Made by a program: the position numbers and the translations under genes. From Alphaproteobacteria bacterium (lineage in GTDB: Bacteria; Pseudomonadota; Alphaproteobacteria; UBA2966): a stretch of 64,000 bases of DNA. A model generated the notes under the pieces. The model searched no databases and had not been told where the DNA came from. It saw only the letters and a list, made by a program, of their open reading frames with translations. Positions 25,592 through 35,050 of the stretch are shown here, piece by piece; the stretch's first letter is position 1; each line of letters begins with the position of its first letter. The stretch covers positions 1 to 64,000 of the forward strand of contig JAGWAU010000003.1 in assembly GCA_021296255.1 (NCBI GenBank). Direction: 5' to 3'.

Positions 25592-27094
25592 TCATTCGAG
25601 ATGAACGCCGTGGCGGTCCACGCGGTAGGGCTCGGCGGACAGCGCGCCACAGAACCGGCCGCCGACTTGTTCGATCTCGGCGAGAATCTCACTGTTCTGC
25701 GCTAGCAGATCCGCAAGGCGTGGCTTCAGGCGCTCGGCTTCGGCTGCCAGGGTGGTTAGGTCCGTTCCGGTGGGTCGGCCGTTTTCGACTACCAAGTGTC
25801 CTCCGATCATCACCGAGTCGACGGCGGTACCGTCCTCGACATGGACGATCTGAAGGATGGGGTCGTTCATCGGCGTCCAATTGAGGGACTTCAGGTCGAG
25901 AAAAACGATGTCCGCCTTGTATCCCGACTCCAGCCGGCCGACGTCGTGAAGCCCCAGGGTCCGAGCGCTGCCCCGTGTCGCCGCGTAGAAGGCCTCGGCT
26001 GCGACAAGGCCGTCTTGTCCGTCGGGACCGCGGACCTTGGAGATGAGAGCCGCGAGGCGCGTCGCCTCGTACATGTTTTGATGATCCGAGGCGCGCGCGC
26101 CATCCGTGCCGATACCGACGGTGAGGCCACAGTCCAGCATGCTGCGGACGTCAGCGATGCCGTTGCCGAGCCGCATGTTGCTGCCCGGATTGTGCGCCAG
26201 CGAGACGCCTTGGTCGCTGAGCCGGTGGATATCGTCCCTGTCGAGCCAAACGCCGTGGGCCACCGTCACGTTCGGTCCGAGCACGCCGATTTCGTCGAGA
26301 TGGGCCGTCAGGGTCTTGCCGAAACGTCTGACACCGGCAACGGCCTGCACCTTTGATTCGGCGAGGTGGGTGTGCAGGCCGGCATCATATTCCCGAGCCA
26401 GTGCCGCCAGCCCCTGGAAGAGTGCTGTGGTGCAGTGATGGGCGATGGCGGGAGAAACGGCCAGGCGAACCAGATCGCTCGACGGCTGCCATTGCTGAAA
26501 AAGGGCCTTCTTGTGCCCGAGGATGACATCGACGGATGCCCCTTTGCGAGCCTCCAAGTCGCCGCGTACCGCGGCTGGCAGCACATCGATGAACCCGGGG
26601 ATGGCATGGAAGATCGAGATATTCGCCACCATCGGCGCGATGACGGCGCGCATGCCGACGTCGATGTAAGCCTGTGCCACGGCCTGTAGTGACCCGAGGG
26701 TCGGCAAGGGCAGAGGCAACGGCAGATCGTAGCAGGCGGTGCATCCCTTGAGCACCATTTCCAGCGCCGCGATCTTGGTCGACAGATAGCTCGCTTCGAG
26801 GCTCAGGTCCGCGTTGACCCACGGACTGACCGTGAGGAACCGCTCCAGGGTCCAGCGGTCCGTCGTCGCCTTGTGCGCCGCATGGTAGCCGTGGGTATGA
26901 GCGTTGATCAATCCGGGGTGCAGGAGCTTGTCGGCAGCGTCGATGAGGACGGCGTCTTCCGGTGCCGCAAGATCGGGAGGTCCGATGTCCCGGATCGTAT
27001 CACCCTCGATCAGCAGGTCGGCGGGTTCCGCCTCGGGCCGGGCGCTGTCGAGCACGCGCCCGCCTCTGATGATGATCGCCCGTCCGTTACCCAT
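25592..27094 (-). CDS. metal-dependent amidohydrolase, paralogue of the 18987 gene
   Basis: The 500-residue enzyme aligns in register with the gene at 18987: His66 and His68 in NAHTHGYH, LKGCTACYDL, LHTHLAESK, VAHGVWLDRDD, VGIGTDG and SGYKADIVFLDL. By eye nearly half of the residues agree. It should be a divalent-metal deaminase or cyclic-amide hydrolase of the COG0402 group. ATG 27094 (MGNGRAIII) follows GGGGGA by about ten bases; the frame is open back to 27946 but that part shadows the divergent flavoprotein gene. Being first in an operon with hyuA and hyuB, it may supply their substrate, for example by deaminating an imino-hydantoin. Confidence 0.87.
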   Translation of the reverse strand: MGNGRAIIIRGGRVLDSARPEAEPADLLIEGDTIRDIGPPDLAAPEDAVLIDAADKLLHPGLINAHTHGYHAAHKATTDRWTLERFLTVSPWVNADLSLEASYLSTKIAALEMVLKGCTACYDLPLPLPLPTLGSLQAVAQAYIDVGMRAVIAPMVANISIFHAIPGFIDVLPAAVRGDLEARKGASVDVILGHKKALFQQWQPSSDLVRLAVSPAIAHHCTTALFQGLAALAREYDAGLHTHLAESKVQAVAGVRRFGKTLTAHLDEIGVLGPNVTVAHGVWLDRDDIHRLSDQGVSLAHNPGSNMRLGNGIADVRSMLDCGLTVGIGTDGARASDHQNMYEATRLAALISKVRGPDGQDGLVAAEAFYAATRGSARTLGLHDVGRLESGYKADIVFLDLKSLNWTPMNDPILQIVHVEDGTAVDSVMIGGHLVVENGRPTGTDLTTLAAEAERLKPRLADLLAQNSEILAEIEQVGGRFCGALSAEPYRVDRHGVHLE

Positions 27095-27196
27095 CCGACG
27101 ATCATCCCCCGTCGGCACGCCGTGGTTCAAGGCTTCCCCTTGCCGGCCGGGGACCTCTCGCGTTATCCATGATCGTCCAATACGCGTGAGGTGCGC

Positions 27197-29644
27197 ATGT
27201 CCAACGAGCTGCCGGAGCAGGCCCGGGTCGTCATCATCGGCGGCGGCGTGATCGGCTGCAGCGTCGCCTATCACTTGACCCAGGCGGGTTGGACCGACGT
27301 CGTCTTGCTGGAGCGGAAGTCCCTGACCAGCGGGACGACGTGGCATGCCGCGGGCCTGATCGGACAACTCCGCGCCACGCTCAACATGACGCGCCTCGCC
27401 CAATACACCACCGAGGTACTTCTGTCGTTGGAAGAGGAAACCGGGCAGGCCACTGGCTACAAGCAGAACGGGGCCTTGCTCGTGACGGCCGACGAAGAGC
27501 GGTTCACCGAACTCAAGCGCAACGCCTCCATGGGCCGGTGCTTCGGTCTCGAGGTGCAGGTCCTGTCCTCGGGCGAAGCCCTGGATCTGTGGCCGTTGTT
27601 GAACGCGGACGATCTGGTCGGCGGTGTCTTCATCCCGAGCGAAGGACAAACCAATCCCGTCGACACGACGTTGGCGTATGCCAAGGGCGCACGCATGCGC
27701 GGCGCGCAGATTTTCGAGAATACCAAGGTCACGGCCATACGCCAGAGCGGCGGCCGGGCCACGGGGGTGGCGACGGACGACGGCGACATCCGCGCGGAGT
27801 TCGTCGTTGATTGCGGCGGCATGTGGGGCCACGAGGTCGGCCGCATGGCGGGGGTCAACGTGCCTCTGCACGCCGCCGAGCATTTCTACATCATGACCGA
27901 ACCGATCGAGGGCTTGAGCCCCGACTCTCCCTCGCTGCGCGAGCAAGATGCGGGCGTCTACGTCAAGGAGGACGCGGGCAAGCTGCTCATCGGTGCCTTC
28001 GAGAAGGAGGCCAAGCCCTGGGGCATGGCCGGCATCCCCGAGGACTTCGAGTTCGATCAGCTACCCGAGGATTGGGATCACTTCGAGCCCATCCTGGAAA
28101 GCGCCCTGCATCGTATCCCCGTCCTTGAGGAGACGGGCGTGCAGACCTTTTTCTGCGGACCGGAGAGCTTCACGCCGGATGACCGCTACCTCCTCGGCGA
28201 GGCGCCCGAGCTCCGGAATTTCTATGTCGCGTGCGGATTCAATTCGATCGGCATCGGGTCGTCGGGAGGTGCGGGAAAGATGCTGGCCGAGTGGATCGTC
28301 AACGGCCATCCGAGCATGGACCTCTGGGAGGTCGACGTGCGCCGCATGCAGCCGTTCCAGGGGAACGCCCGATACCTCGAGGAGCGCGTCGTCGAAGGGC
28401 TCGGCCTCCTCTACGACATGCATTGGCCCTTCCGGCAATTCGTGACAGCGCGCGGCATCCGCAAGTCGCCCCTTCACGACCGACTTGCGGCGCGTCGGGC
28501 CTGCTTCGGGGAGGTGGCCGGCTGGGAGCGTCCCAACTGGTACGCGCCACAAGGGGTCGAGCCTCGGTACGAATATTCCTGGGAGCGCCAGAACTGGTTC
28601 GAGTATTCGGCGGAAGAGCATCGAGCAGTCCGGGAACGTGTCGGCCTGATCGATCAGAGCAGCTTCGGAAAAATCCTGGTTTCCGGTCCCGATGCGGAGT
28701 CGGTGCTCAACGACATCTGCGCCAACGACGTCGCGGTTCCCGTCGACCGTGTCGTCTACACGCAGTGGCTCAACGACCGTGGTGGTATCGAAGCCGACGT
28801 CACCGTGACGCGCCTCGCGGAAGACCGCTTCCTAGTCGTGACCGGGGTGGAAAGCCAGGTGCGGGATGTCGACTGGCTCAACCGCCACATTCCGGACGAG
28901 TCGCGGGCCACGGTCGCGGACGTGACGTCCGCTTACGCCGTCCTCGGCGTCATGGGGCCGAAGGCGCGGGATCTGCTGTCGCGGGTCACGAGCGCGGATC
29001 TTGCCAACGATGCCTTCCCCTTCGCGGCATCTCGAGAGATCGACATCGGCTACACGACGGCGCGCGCGACCCGCATCACCTACGTGGGTGAGCTCGGCTG
29101 GGAGCTCTATGTGCCGGTCGAATTCGCGGCCGGCGTCTATGACGAGCTCATGGCCCAGGGCCAGGATGTCGGGCTGACACCCGTCGGGTTCCACGCGGTG
29201 CACTCCCTCCGCATGGAAAAGGGGTATCGGCACTGGGGGCATGACATCAGCGACGAAGACACGCCGCAGGAAGCCGGTCTCGGCTTCGCCGTGGCACACG
29301 GGAAGAATGCGGGATTCATCGGGCGAGACGCCGTACTGCGTCAGAGGGAAACGGGTGTCAACAAACGCCTCGTCCTGTTCGCGCTGGAAGACCCGGAGCC
29401 GCTGCTCTACCACTACGAGCCGATTCACCGGGACGGCGAGATCGTCGGGTATCTCACGTCCGGCATGTTCGGCCACACGGTCGGTGCCGCCATCGGAATG
29501 GGCTATGTCGGCCACGAAGCGGGCGTCACGCGGGAGTGGATCGAGGCCGGTAGCTATGACATCGAAATCGCCGGCAAACGCTGCCCCGCCCGAGCCTCGC
29601 TAACCGCCTTCTACGATCCCGAACGCAAACGGATCTTGGCGTAG
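27197..29644 (+). CDS. dimethylglycine dehydrogenase-like flavoprotein with folate-binding GCV_T domain
   Basis: The 815-residue product has an N-terminal DAO/FAD domain ([17 protein letters not shown]), then FAO_M and C-terminal GCV_T and GCV_T_C domains. TTWHAAGL places His50 where dimethylglycine and sarcosine dehydrogenases bind FAD covalently. Family members oxidise N-methyl groups of dimethylglycine or sarcosine and pass the formaldehyde equivalent to tetrahydrofolate on the GCV_T half. ATG 27197 is preceded by TGAGGTG; GTG 27191 is possible. It is divergent from the 25592 operon by 102 bases. The exact substrate cannot be set; a secondary or tertiary N-methyl amino acid is most likely. 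Confidence 0.9.
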   Translation: MSNELPEQARVVIIGGGVIGCSVAYHLTQAGWTDVVLLERKSLTSGTTWHAAGLIGQLRATLNMTRLAQYTTEVLLSLEEETGQATGYKQNGALLVTADEERFTELKRNASMGRCFGLEVQVLSSGEALDLWPLLNADDLVGGVFIPSEGQTNPVDTTLAYAKGARMRGAQIFENTKVTAIRQSGGRATGVATDDGDIRAEFVVDCGGMWGHEVGRMAGVNVPLHAAEHFYIMTEPIEGLSPDSPSLREQDAGVYVKEDAGKLLIGAFEKEAKPWGMAGIPEDFEFDQLPEDWDHFEPILESALHRIPVLEETGVQTFFCGPESFTPDDRYLLGEAPELRNFYVACGFNSIGIGSSGGAGKMLAEWIVNGHPSMDLWEVDVRRMQPFQGNARYLEERVVEGLGLLYDMHWPFRQFVTARGIRKSPLHDRLAARRACFGEVAGWERPNWYAPQGVEPRYEYSWERQNWFEYSAEEHRAVRERVGLIDQSSFGKILVSGPDAESVLNDICANDVAVPVDRVVYTQWLNDRGGIEADVTVTRLAEDRFLVVTGVESQVRDVDWLNRHIPDESRATVADVTSAYAVLGVMGPKARDLLSRVTSADLANDAFPFAASREIDIGYTTARATRITYVGELGWELYVPVEFAAGVYDELMAQGQDVGLTPVGFHAVHSLRMEKGYRHWGHDISDEDTPQEAGLGFAVAHGKNAGFIGRDAVLRQRETGVNKRLVLFALEDPEPLLYHYEPIHRDGEIVGYLTSGMFGHTVGAAIGMGYVGHEAGVTREWIEAGSYDIEIAGKRCPARASLTAFYDPERKRILA

Positions 29645-29923
29645 CCGGGCTGCAGCCTTTCACGGCTACCAGGCACCGCACCCGGTCGGCGAAATGCCCA
29701 GGAAACCTTCCCTCACACGTTGTGCGAACGGCGCGAATTCATCTTCGCACGCACGTACGTCAGCACTCGGAGAACCTAGGAATTCTGCGGTTCTTGACGG
29801 GTCTTTCGGAAGAATGCCCGTAGACGTGGCGCGGGCACGGGGACTGCTGTAGTCTCGGCTTTCGCACGCTGGGCCGTTCGAAGGCGCTTCGGAGGCACCC
29901 GTGGCCGGCGAGAGGGAAGACGC

Positions 29924-31228
29924 GTGGCGGACACCTACGACGCGATCATTGTCGGCGCAGGCATCGTTGGGGCGGCCACCGCTCTGGCTCTGGCACGCAG
30001 GGGCGTGAGGACTCTCGGCGTCGACAGGCTGCCGGCGGCCGGATACGGCTCGACTTCCGGTTCCTGCGCCATCGTCCGGCCCTACTATTCGACCGTCGAC
30101 GGCTGTGCCGTCGGCTGGGAGAGCCATTTCTACTGGCGGAACTGGGCGGAATTCCTGGGCACCGAAGACGAGCGCGGACTGGTCCGCTATATCAACTGCG
30201 GCTGCCTGCGTTTGAAGTCGCCTGCCAACGGGTATCTGGCAAACACTATTCGCCTGATGGATGAGATCGGCTGCCCGTATGAGGAGTGGAGCGGAGATCA
30301 GGTCCGGGAGCGCCTGCCGACGGTCGTCCTCGACAGTTTCGGTGAAACGAAGCCGGTGGACGATCCAGCGTTCGGCGACCCCGTCGGACCGCCCCTGCCG
30401 GGCGGCGTGTTCTTTCCGGACGGCGGTTATGTCAATGATCCCCAGCTCGCGACTCACAACCTGCAGCGCGCGGCCGAAGCGGCCGGCGCCGTGTTTCGCT
30501 TCAACGCCGCGGTCTCCGGGATTCGGCAGGCGGGGGGCCGCGTCGCCGGGGTCACGCTCGAAGGAGGTGACGAGATCGATGCGCCAGTCGTCGTCAACGT
30601 CACGGGACCTCATTCCCGCAAGGTAAATCGCTTGGCGGGGGTGGAGGAAGGCATGAACGTTACGACCAGGGCGCTGCGCCACGAGGTGTGCCACGTCCCG
30701 GCGCCTTCGGGTTGCGATTTCGAGGAATCCGGCATGGTGTTTTCCGACGACGAGATCGGCGTCTACATCCGGCCCGAGACCGGCAACCACCTCCTCATCG
30801 GCAGCGAGGATCCCCAGTGCGACGAGCGTCAGTGGGTCGATCCCGACGACTACAACCGCGAGTTCACCGAGCAGTGGAACGTACAAGTCATGCGCCTTGC
30901 CCAGCGCATGCCAAACCTCCGTATCCCGCAGAGCGGCGGGGGCGTCGTCGATCTCTACGATGTCACCGACGACTGGATCCCGATCTACGACAAGTCGGAC
31001 CTACCCGGGTTCTACATGGCGGTCGGCACCAGCGGCAATCAGTTCAAGAATGCCCCCATCGCCGGGGAGATGATGGCCGGCTTGATCACCGAGTGCGAAG
31101 CGGGTCGGGATCACGATCTGGATCCCGCAACATTCCACCTTCGATACACCGACCGAACGGTGAGCCTCGGCTTCTATTCCCGCCGCCGCGAGATCAACCG
31201 CGACAGCAGCTTTTCCGTGCTGGGTTAA
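29924..31228 (+). CDS. FAD-dependent amine oxidase/dehydrogenase (DAO family)
   Basis: This 434-residue DAO-fold flavoprotein opens with AIIVGAGIVGAATALALARRG and a TSGSCAIVRPYYS segment like the substrate/FAD region of sarcosine-oxidase-beta-type proteins; a C-terminal GFYMAVGTSGNQFKNAP loop closes the FAD site. It oxidises a secondary amine or amino acid. GTG 29924 is preceded by GAGAGGGA. The 279 bases between it and the flavoprotein at 27197 hold no gene. Its stop overlaps the stop of the convergent ion-channel gene (TTAA at 31225-31228). Being next to a DMGDH-like gene suggests N-methylated or betaine-derived substrates. Confidence 0.85.
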   Translation: MADTYDAIIVGAGIVGAATALALARRGVRTLGVDRLPAAGYGSTSGSCAIVRPYYSTVDGCAVGWESHFYWRNWAEFLGTEDERGLVRYINCGCLRLKSPANGYLANTIRLMDEIGCPYEEWSGDQVRERLPTVVLDSFGETKPVDDPAFGDPVGPPLPGGVFFPDGGYVNDPQLATHNLQRAAEAAGAVFRFNAAVSGIRQAGGRVAGVTLEGGDEIDAPVVVNVTGPHSRKVNRLAGVEEGMNVTTRALRHEVCHVPAPSGCDFEESGMVFSDDEIGVYIRPETGNHLLIGSEDPQCDERQWVDPDDYNREFTEQWNVQVMRLAQRMPNLRIPQSGGGVVDLYDVTDDWIPIYDKSDLPGFYMAVGTSGNQFKNAPIAGEMMAGLITECEAGRDHDLDPATFHLRYTDRTVSLGFYSRRREINRDSSFSVLG

Positions 31229-32028
31229 CGGCTTCCCTGTAGCGACCGCCGCAATCCGGCGACCTCCGCACGCAGCTCCGCCATCTCACGGCGCAGGGCC
31301 TCCGTATCCGCGCCGATGTGGGCCTCGATGTCCCGGGCTTCCTCGGTGTGCTGCGTCTGCATGGCGTCCACGATGACGCCGATGAACAGGTTGATGACAG
31401 CGAAGCTCGTCACCAGGATGAACGGCACGAAGAAGGCCCAGGCATGGGGAAATTCGACCATCACCGGCCGCACGATACCCATCGACCAGCTCTCCAGGGT
31501 CATGATCTGGAACAGGCTGTACATCGAAGCGCCGACGCTGCCGAACCATTCGTCGAAGCTCCTGCCGAAGAAATTGGTCGCCAATACCGCGGAGACGTAG
31601 AAGATCAGGGTGATCAGTCCGATGATCGAGATCATGCCCGGGATGGCGGTTATGAGCGCCTGGATCACTGTCCGCATCTGGGGCACCACCGACATCAGGC
31701 GGAGAACGCGGAGAACACGGAGCGTGCGCAACACCGCCAAGGGACCGGAGGCCGGGAGAAGGGCGATACCGACGACCAGGAAATCGAAGATGTTCCAGCC
31801 ATCCCGAAAGAACCCGAAGCCCCGCCCGAACAGCTTTGCGGCGATCTCGATCACGAACACCCCGAGCACAAGCGTATCGAACGTTCCGAGAGCACCGCCG
31901 AATTTGCCCATGACCGTGGGTGACGTCTCCAGGCCGAGCGAGATGGCATTGAGGATGATCAAAACCGTGATGAACCTTTGGGCCCGTTTGCCCTCGATAA
32001 AATCCACAACCCGTAGTCTGGTCGTCAT
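31225..32028 (-). CDS. bacterial voltage-gated sodium channel (NavBac family)
   Basis: The 267-residue product has the six-helix layout of NaChBac-type channels, which work as homotetramers in the inner membrane. The S4 voltage sensor has arginines at 101, 104, 107 and 110 (LRTLRVLRVLRLM). The pore filter is TLESWS at 177-182, the hallmark sodium-selective motif. S6 (VPFILVTSFAVINLFIGVIV, about 201-220) leads to a C-terminal coiled coil (230-262) rich in Glu, Arg and Leu for tetramer assembly. ATG 32028 begins a normal-length protein. Roles in motility, pH and salt response are known for relatives. It has no clear link to its catabolic neighbours. Confidence 0.94.
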   Translation of the reverse strand: MTTRLRVVDFIEGKRAQRFITVLIILNAISLGLETSPTVMGKFGGALGTFDTLVLGVFVIEIAAKLFGRGFGFFRDGWNIFDFLVVGIALLPASGPLAVLRTLRVLRVLRLMSVVPQMRTVIQALITAIPGMISIIGLITLIFYVSAVLATNFFGRSFDEWFGSVGASMYSLFQIMTLESWSMGIVRPVMVEFPHAWAFFVPFILVTSFAVINLFIGVIVDAMQTQHTEEARDIEAHIGADTEALRREMAELRAEVAGLRRSLQGSR

Positions 32029-32200
32029 GTCCTATCACCCGTCTCCTTGAGTTCCTGATTGATCGGACCGGGCTACCTGGGTCAGGAGACATTGCCGAGC
32101 AATATCGTCGGGCTTGACGTGCCGACCTATCCGCCGTAGCCCCCTCCGTAGCCAAGACAAGCGGGAGAGATGCCGCTGAGAGCGGGAGTTCGAGAAACGC

Positions 32201-33022
32201 TCACGCGCCGCCGCGGCGCTCCTCGACTCCAGAGTCCCGCGGACGCGTGGTCAGGATATTACCCCCGTCGACCACCAGGGTCTGGCCCGTCATGTAGCGG
32301 GCCCAGTCGGAGCAGAGATAGACGACGGCGTGGCCGATGTCCCAGCCTTCACCCTCGATCTTCAGCAACGAAGACCGGCGCCGGACCTCGCGCAGTTCGG
32401 CGTCCACGCCGTCGGTGACGACCATGGGCGTGTACATCGCCCCCGGTGCGATACAATTCACCCGGATGCCGTCAGCACCGTGGTCCACGGCCATGCCGCG
32501 CGTCAGCGCGATAACCGCTCCCTTCGACGTCGAATAGGCGGTGAGGCCACGCGGGCGCAGGGCGGAGATCGACGAGATGTTGACGATGGCGCCACCGCCG
32601 CTTTCCGTCATTGCGGGGATGGCGTACTTCGAGGTCAGGAACATGGCCTCAACATTGATCCGCATCATGCGGGCCCACCGTTCCCGGGTCTCGTCCACGA
32701 CCGTGGCCCGGCCGGCGATGCCGACGTTGTTGTCAAGGGCGTCGACCCGGCCGAACGTATCGACCGCTGCCGCGACCATCGCCGCGCACTGGGCCTCGTC
32801 CGTGAGGTCCGCCTCGTGAGCCACAGCGACGCCGCCCTCGGCTTCGATCATCTCGACGGTGCGACGGGCCAGCGCCAGGTCTCGGTCGACGACGAACACG
32901 CGCGCTCCGGCCCGGGCGAACAGGATCGCCGCCGCCCGGCCGTTGCCGATGCCGTCACCGGCCGCGCCGCCGCCGGCGACGATGGCGCATTTCCCTTCCA
33001 GGCCCAGACTTTCCTGCAGCAC
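32201..33022 (-). CDS. short-chain dehydrogenase, second copy of a tandem pair
   Basis: This 273-residue SDR has an atypical nucleotide-binding loop AGGGAAGDGIGNGR (16-29), longer than the usual TGxxxGxG, and DNNVGIAG in place of NNAG. Ser150-152, Tyr163 and Lys167 (YSTSK) form the catalytic set. GTG 33022 has AGGAGAGG at suitable distance. The C-terminal tail (TTRPRDSGVEERRGGA) is shared with its neighbour at 33038, which lies 15 bases upstream on the same strand; the two are recent-looking tandem paralogues. The substrate is unknown. Confidence 0.87.
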   Translation of the reverse strand: MLQESLGLEGKCAIVAGGGAAGDGIGNGRAAAILFARAGARVFVVDRDLALARRTVEMIEAEGGVAVAHEADLTDEAQCAAMVAAAVDTFGRVDALDNNVGIAGRATVVDETRERWARMMRINVEAMFLTSKYAIPAMTESGGGAIVNISSISALRPRGLTAYSTSKGAVIALTRGMAVDHGADGIRVNCIAPGAMYTPMVVTDGVDAELREVRRRSSLLKIEGEGWDIGHAVVYLCSDWARYMTGQTLVVDGGNILTTRPRDSGVEERRGGA

Positions 33023-33037
33023 GGTCGGCCTCTCCTG

Positions 33038-33874
33038 TTACGCCAGGGCCCCTCCGCGGCGCTCCTCGACCCCCGAGCCCCGTGGGCGCGTGGTCAGGTT
33101 CATGCCGCCGTCGACCACGAGGCACTGCCCCGTCACGTATCGCGCCCATTCCGAACAGAGATAGAGGACGGTGCGGCCGACGTCCCAGCCTTCTCCCTCG
33201 ATCCCCAACAGGGAGGCCTTGCGGCGACGCTCGCGCGCTTCGTCCGTCATGCCCCGGTGGAAAAGCCGTGGCGTATGTATAGCGCCCGGCAGGATGCAGT
33301 TGACTCGGATGCCGTCGGCGCCATGATCGACCGCCATGGCACGGGTGAGCGACATCATGGCGCCCTTCGACGTGGAATAGGCCGTCATGCCGCGCGGCCG
33401 GATGGCAGCCGTCGAGGCGATGTTGACGATGGCGCCGCCGTCGCCGCTCTCAATCATCGCCGGGACGGCGTATTTCGAGGCCAGGAAAACGCTTTCGACG
33501 TTGACCCGCATGACCTGTTCCCAGGCTTCCCGGCCCTCCTCGACAACGCTGCCCTTGCTGCTGATGCCGACGTTGTTGTCGAGGACGTCGAGGCGGCCGA
33601 ACCGTTCCATCGCGGCGGCCACCATGCCTTGGCATTCATCTTCGTGACCGAGGTCGGCCTGGTGGGCGACCGCTTCGCCGCCCTCGGCCTCGATCATCCC
33701 GACCGTGTTCTCCGCCAGATCGAGGAAACGATCGACGACCAGCACGCGGGCGCCGGCCCGGGCGAGCATGATCGCCGCCGCGCGTCCGTTGCCGATACCA
33801 TCACCCGCCGCGCCGCCGCCGGTGACGATGGCGGCCTTGCCCTCCAATCCGAGACTCTCCTTCAAAATAATCAC
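33038..33874 (-). CDS. short-chain dehydrogenase, first copy of a tandem pair
   Basis: This 278-residue SDR is paralogous to the next gene, sharing SLGLEGK, GGGAAGDGIGNGRAAAI and AYSTSKGA, and the tail TTRPRGSGVEERRGGA. About two thirds of residues agree by eye. GTG 33874 is the longest start, but GGGGAG at 33875-33880 touches it, while TTG 33865 sits about nine bases after that site and gives MKESLGLEGK, matching the paralogue's N-terminus; the TTG start may be the true one. Both SDRs and the luciferase-like gene at 33917 are on one strand and may be co-transcribed. Confidence 0.87.
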   Translation of the reverse strand: MIILKESLGLEGKAAIVTGGGAAGDGIGNGRAAAIMLARAGARVLVVDRFLDLAENTVGMIEAEGGEAVAHQADLGHEDECQGMVAAAMERFGRLDVLDNNVGISSKGSVVEEGREAWEQVMRVNVESVFLASKYAVPAMIESGDGGAIVNIASTAAIRPRGMTAYSTSKGAMMSLTRAMAVDHGADGIRVNCILPGAIHTPRLFHRGMTDEARERRRKASLLGIEGEGWDVGRTVLYLCSEWARYVTGQCLVVDGGMNLTTRPRGSGVEERRGGALA

Positions 33875-33916
33875 TCCCCGTATGCCGGAAATGAGACCGT
33901 CGATGATCGTCCGGAC

Positions 33917-34924
33917 CTACCTGAAATCCGGAATGACGCGTTCGGCGATAGTTAACAGGTTCGCGCCGTAGTCCACCAGGGCGGCCGCGGCGGCGGGCAT
34001 GCGGATGGCGTATTGGTCTCCGCCGCTGGCTTCGATTGCGCGCAGGCGTTCGATGCAATGCCCGGCATTGCCCACGATGCCGACCCGGTCGAACAGCTCG
34101 TCGGGAAACAGATCGGGATCGAGCGCCGCCCGACCGTGCTTGAGCGCTTCCAGCAGCCGCGTTCGGTGATCTTCGTCGACTCCCATCATCGCCCGTAGAT
34201 CCCGATGGAAGGCGCACACGGTCATCGCCATGATTCGGCGCAGATGATCCCGGGTTCTGGTGGCATCGTCAGTCACGATCGTCGTGATCCAGGTCACCAC
34301 GGTGACGTCGTCCGCAGACCGTCCGGCCTCGGCTGCTCCTTGGGCCACCGCCTTGAGACAAGCGTCAATGGCGTCGGGGTCAGTGATGTCGGCCAGGATC
34401 AAACCGTCCGCCATCCGCCCTGCCAGCTTGAAGCCTTCAAACGCCGTAGTCGCCAGGTAGATCGGCACGCGATGCCCTACCTCGAACTCGAGCCGCACGT
34501 TCCGGATCGCGAACGCCGGGGTTTCGACGGACACCTCCCGACCAGCGAGAAGATCACGTATGGCTCCGATGGCCGTCTCCACGATGGGCAGGAAGGGCGT
34601 GCGCACGGCGCCCAAGCGGTCCCGCAATCCGCCGACCTCGCCGGCACCGAGTCCGAGGATGAACCGTCCGTCGCTCAAGTTCGCCAGCGCGCCAGCGGCG
34701 CGGGCGATCTGCACGGGATGTCGCGTGTACGGGTTGGTGACGGCGACTCCGAGTCGGATTCGAGAGAGCGTGGTGGCGAGGCTCGCGAGGGCTACGAACG
34801 GGTCGGGATGGAATCCCTGGTCAGGGACGTAGGCTGCGTCGAAGCCCCATCCTTCGGCTTGTCCGATCAGTCGGGCAAAGCCTTCAAGGTCCGAAGTGGG
34901 TACCAGTCCGAATGCGAATTCCAT
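33917..34924 (-). CDS. luciferase-like (LLM class) flavin/F420-dependent oxidoreductase
   Basis: This 335-residue protein of the bacterial-luciferase TIM-barrel superfamily shows FAFGLVPTSDLEGFARLIGQ at the N-terminus, RIRLGVAVTNPYTRHPV and NLSDGRFILGLGAGE. Family members use FMN or F420 in oxygenation or hydride transfer; which one cannot be told here. ATG 34924 (MEFAFGLVP) is chosen, with a weak GGTGA site; the longer frame to 34987 adds a non-homologous stretch. It is divergent from the broken cupin gene and lies upstream of the tandem SDRs. Confidence 0.85.
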   Translation of the reverse strand: MEFAFGLVPTSDLEGFARLIGQAEGWGFDAAYVPDQGFHPDPFVALASLATTLSRIRLGVAVTNPYTRHPVQIARAAGALANLSDGRFILGLGAGEVGGLRDRLGAVRTPFLPIVETAIGAIRDLLAGREVSVETPAFAIRNVRLEFEVGHRVPIYLATTAFEGFKLAGRMADGLILADITDPDAIDACLKAVAQGAAEAGRSADDVTVVTWITTIVTDDATRTRDHLRRIMAMTVCAFHRDLRAMMGVDEDHRTRLLEALKHGRAALDPDLFPDELFDRVGIVGNAGHCIERLRAIEASGGDQYAIRMPAAAAALVDYGANLLTIAERVIPDFR

Positions 34925-35050
34925 GGACGTTTCACCGGGCACGGTGCTTGGGTTGCACTGCCGATTCTGCAGCGGATGTTTCGTCAATATGGTTGAATGG
35001 TGCGGCCAATGTTACCGGAATTGGCCCTCAGGGGCGGAAGGAGATGCGCG

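Noticed and set aside
27095-27946. N-terminal extension of the second amidohydrolase
   Set aside because: It is antisense to the DMGDH-like gene; ATG 27094 gives the same N-terminal register as its paralogue.
29645-29923. Promoter TTGACG (29794) for the second FAD oxidase
   Set aside because: The spacing to the best -10-like sequence is 21 bases, too long for a standard promoter.
29666-30886. 406-codon minus-strand frame opposite the FAD oxidase
   Set aside because: The plus-strand frame has clear DAO motifs; the minus one has none.
32330-33955. 541-codon plus-strand frame across the tandem SDRs
   Set aside because: Both SDRs on the minus strand have full motifs; the plus frame is a His/Arg-rich shadow.
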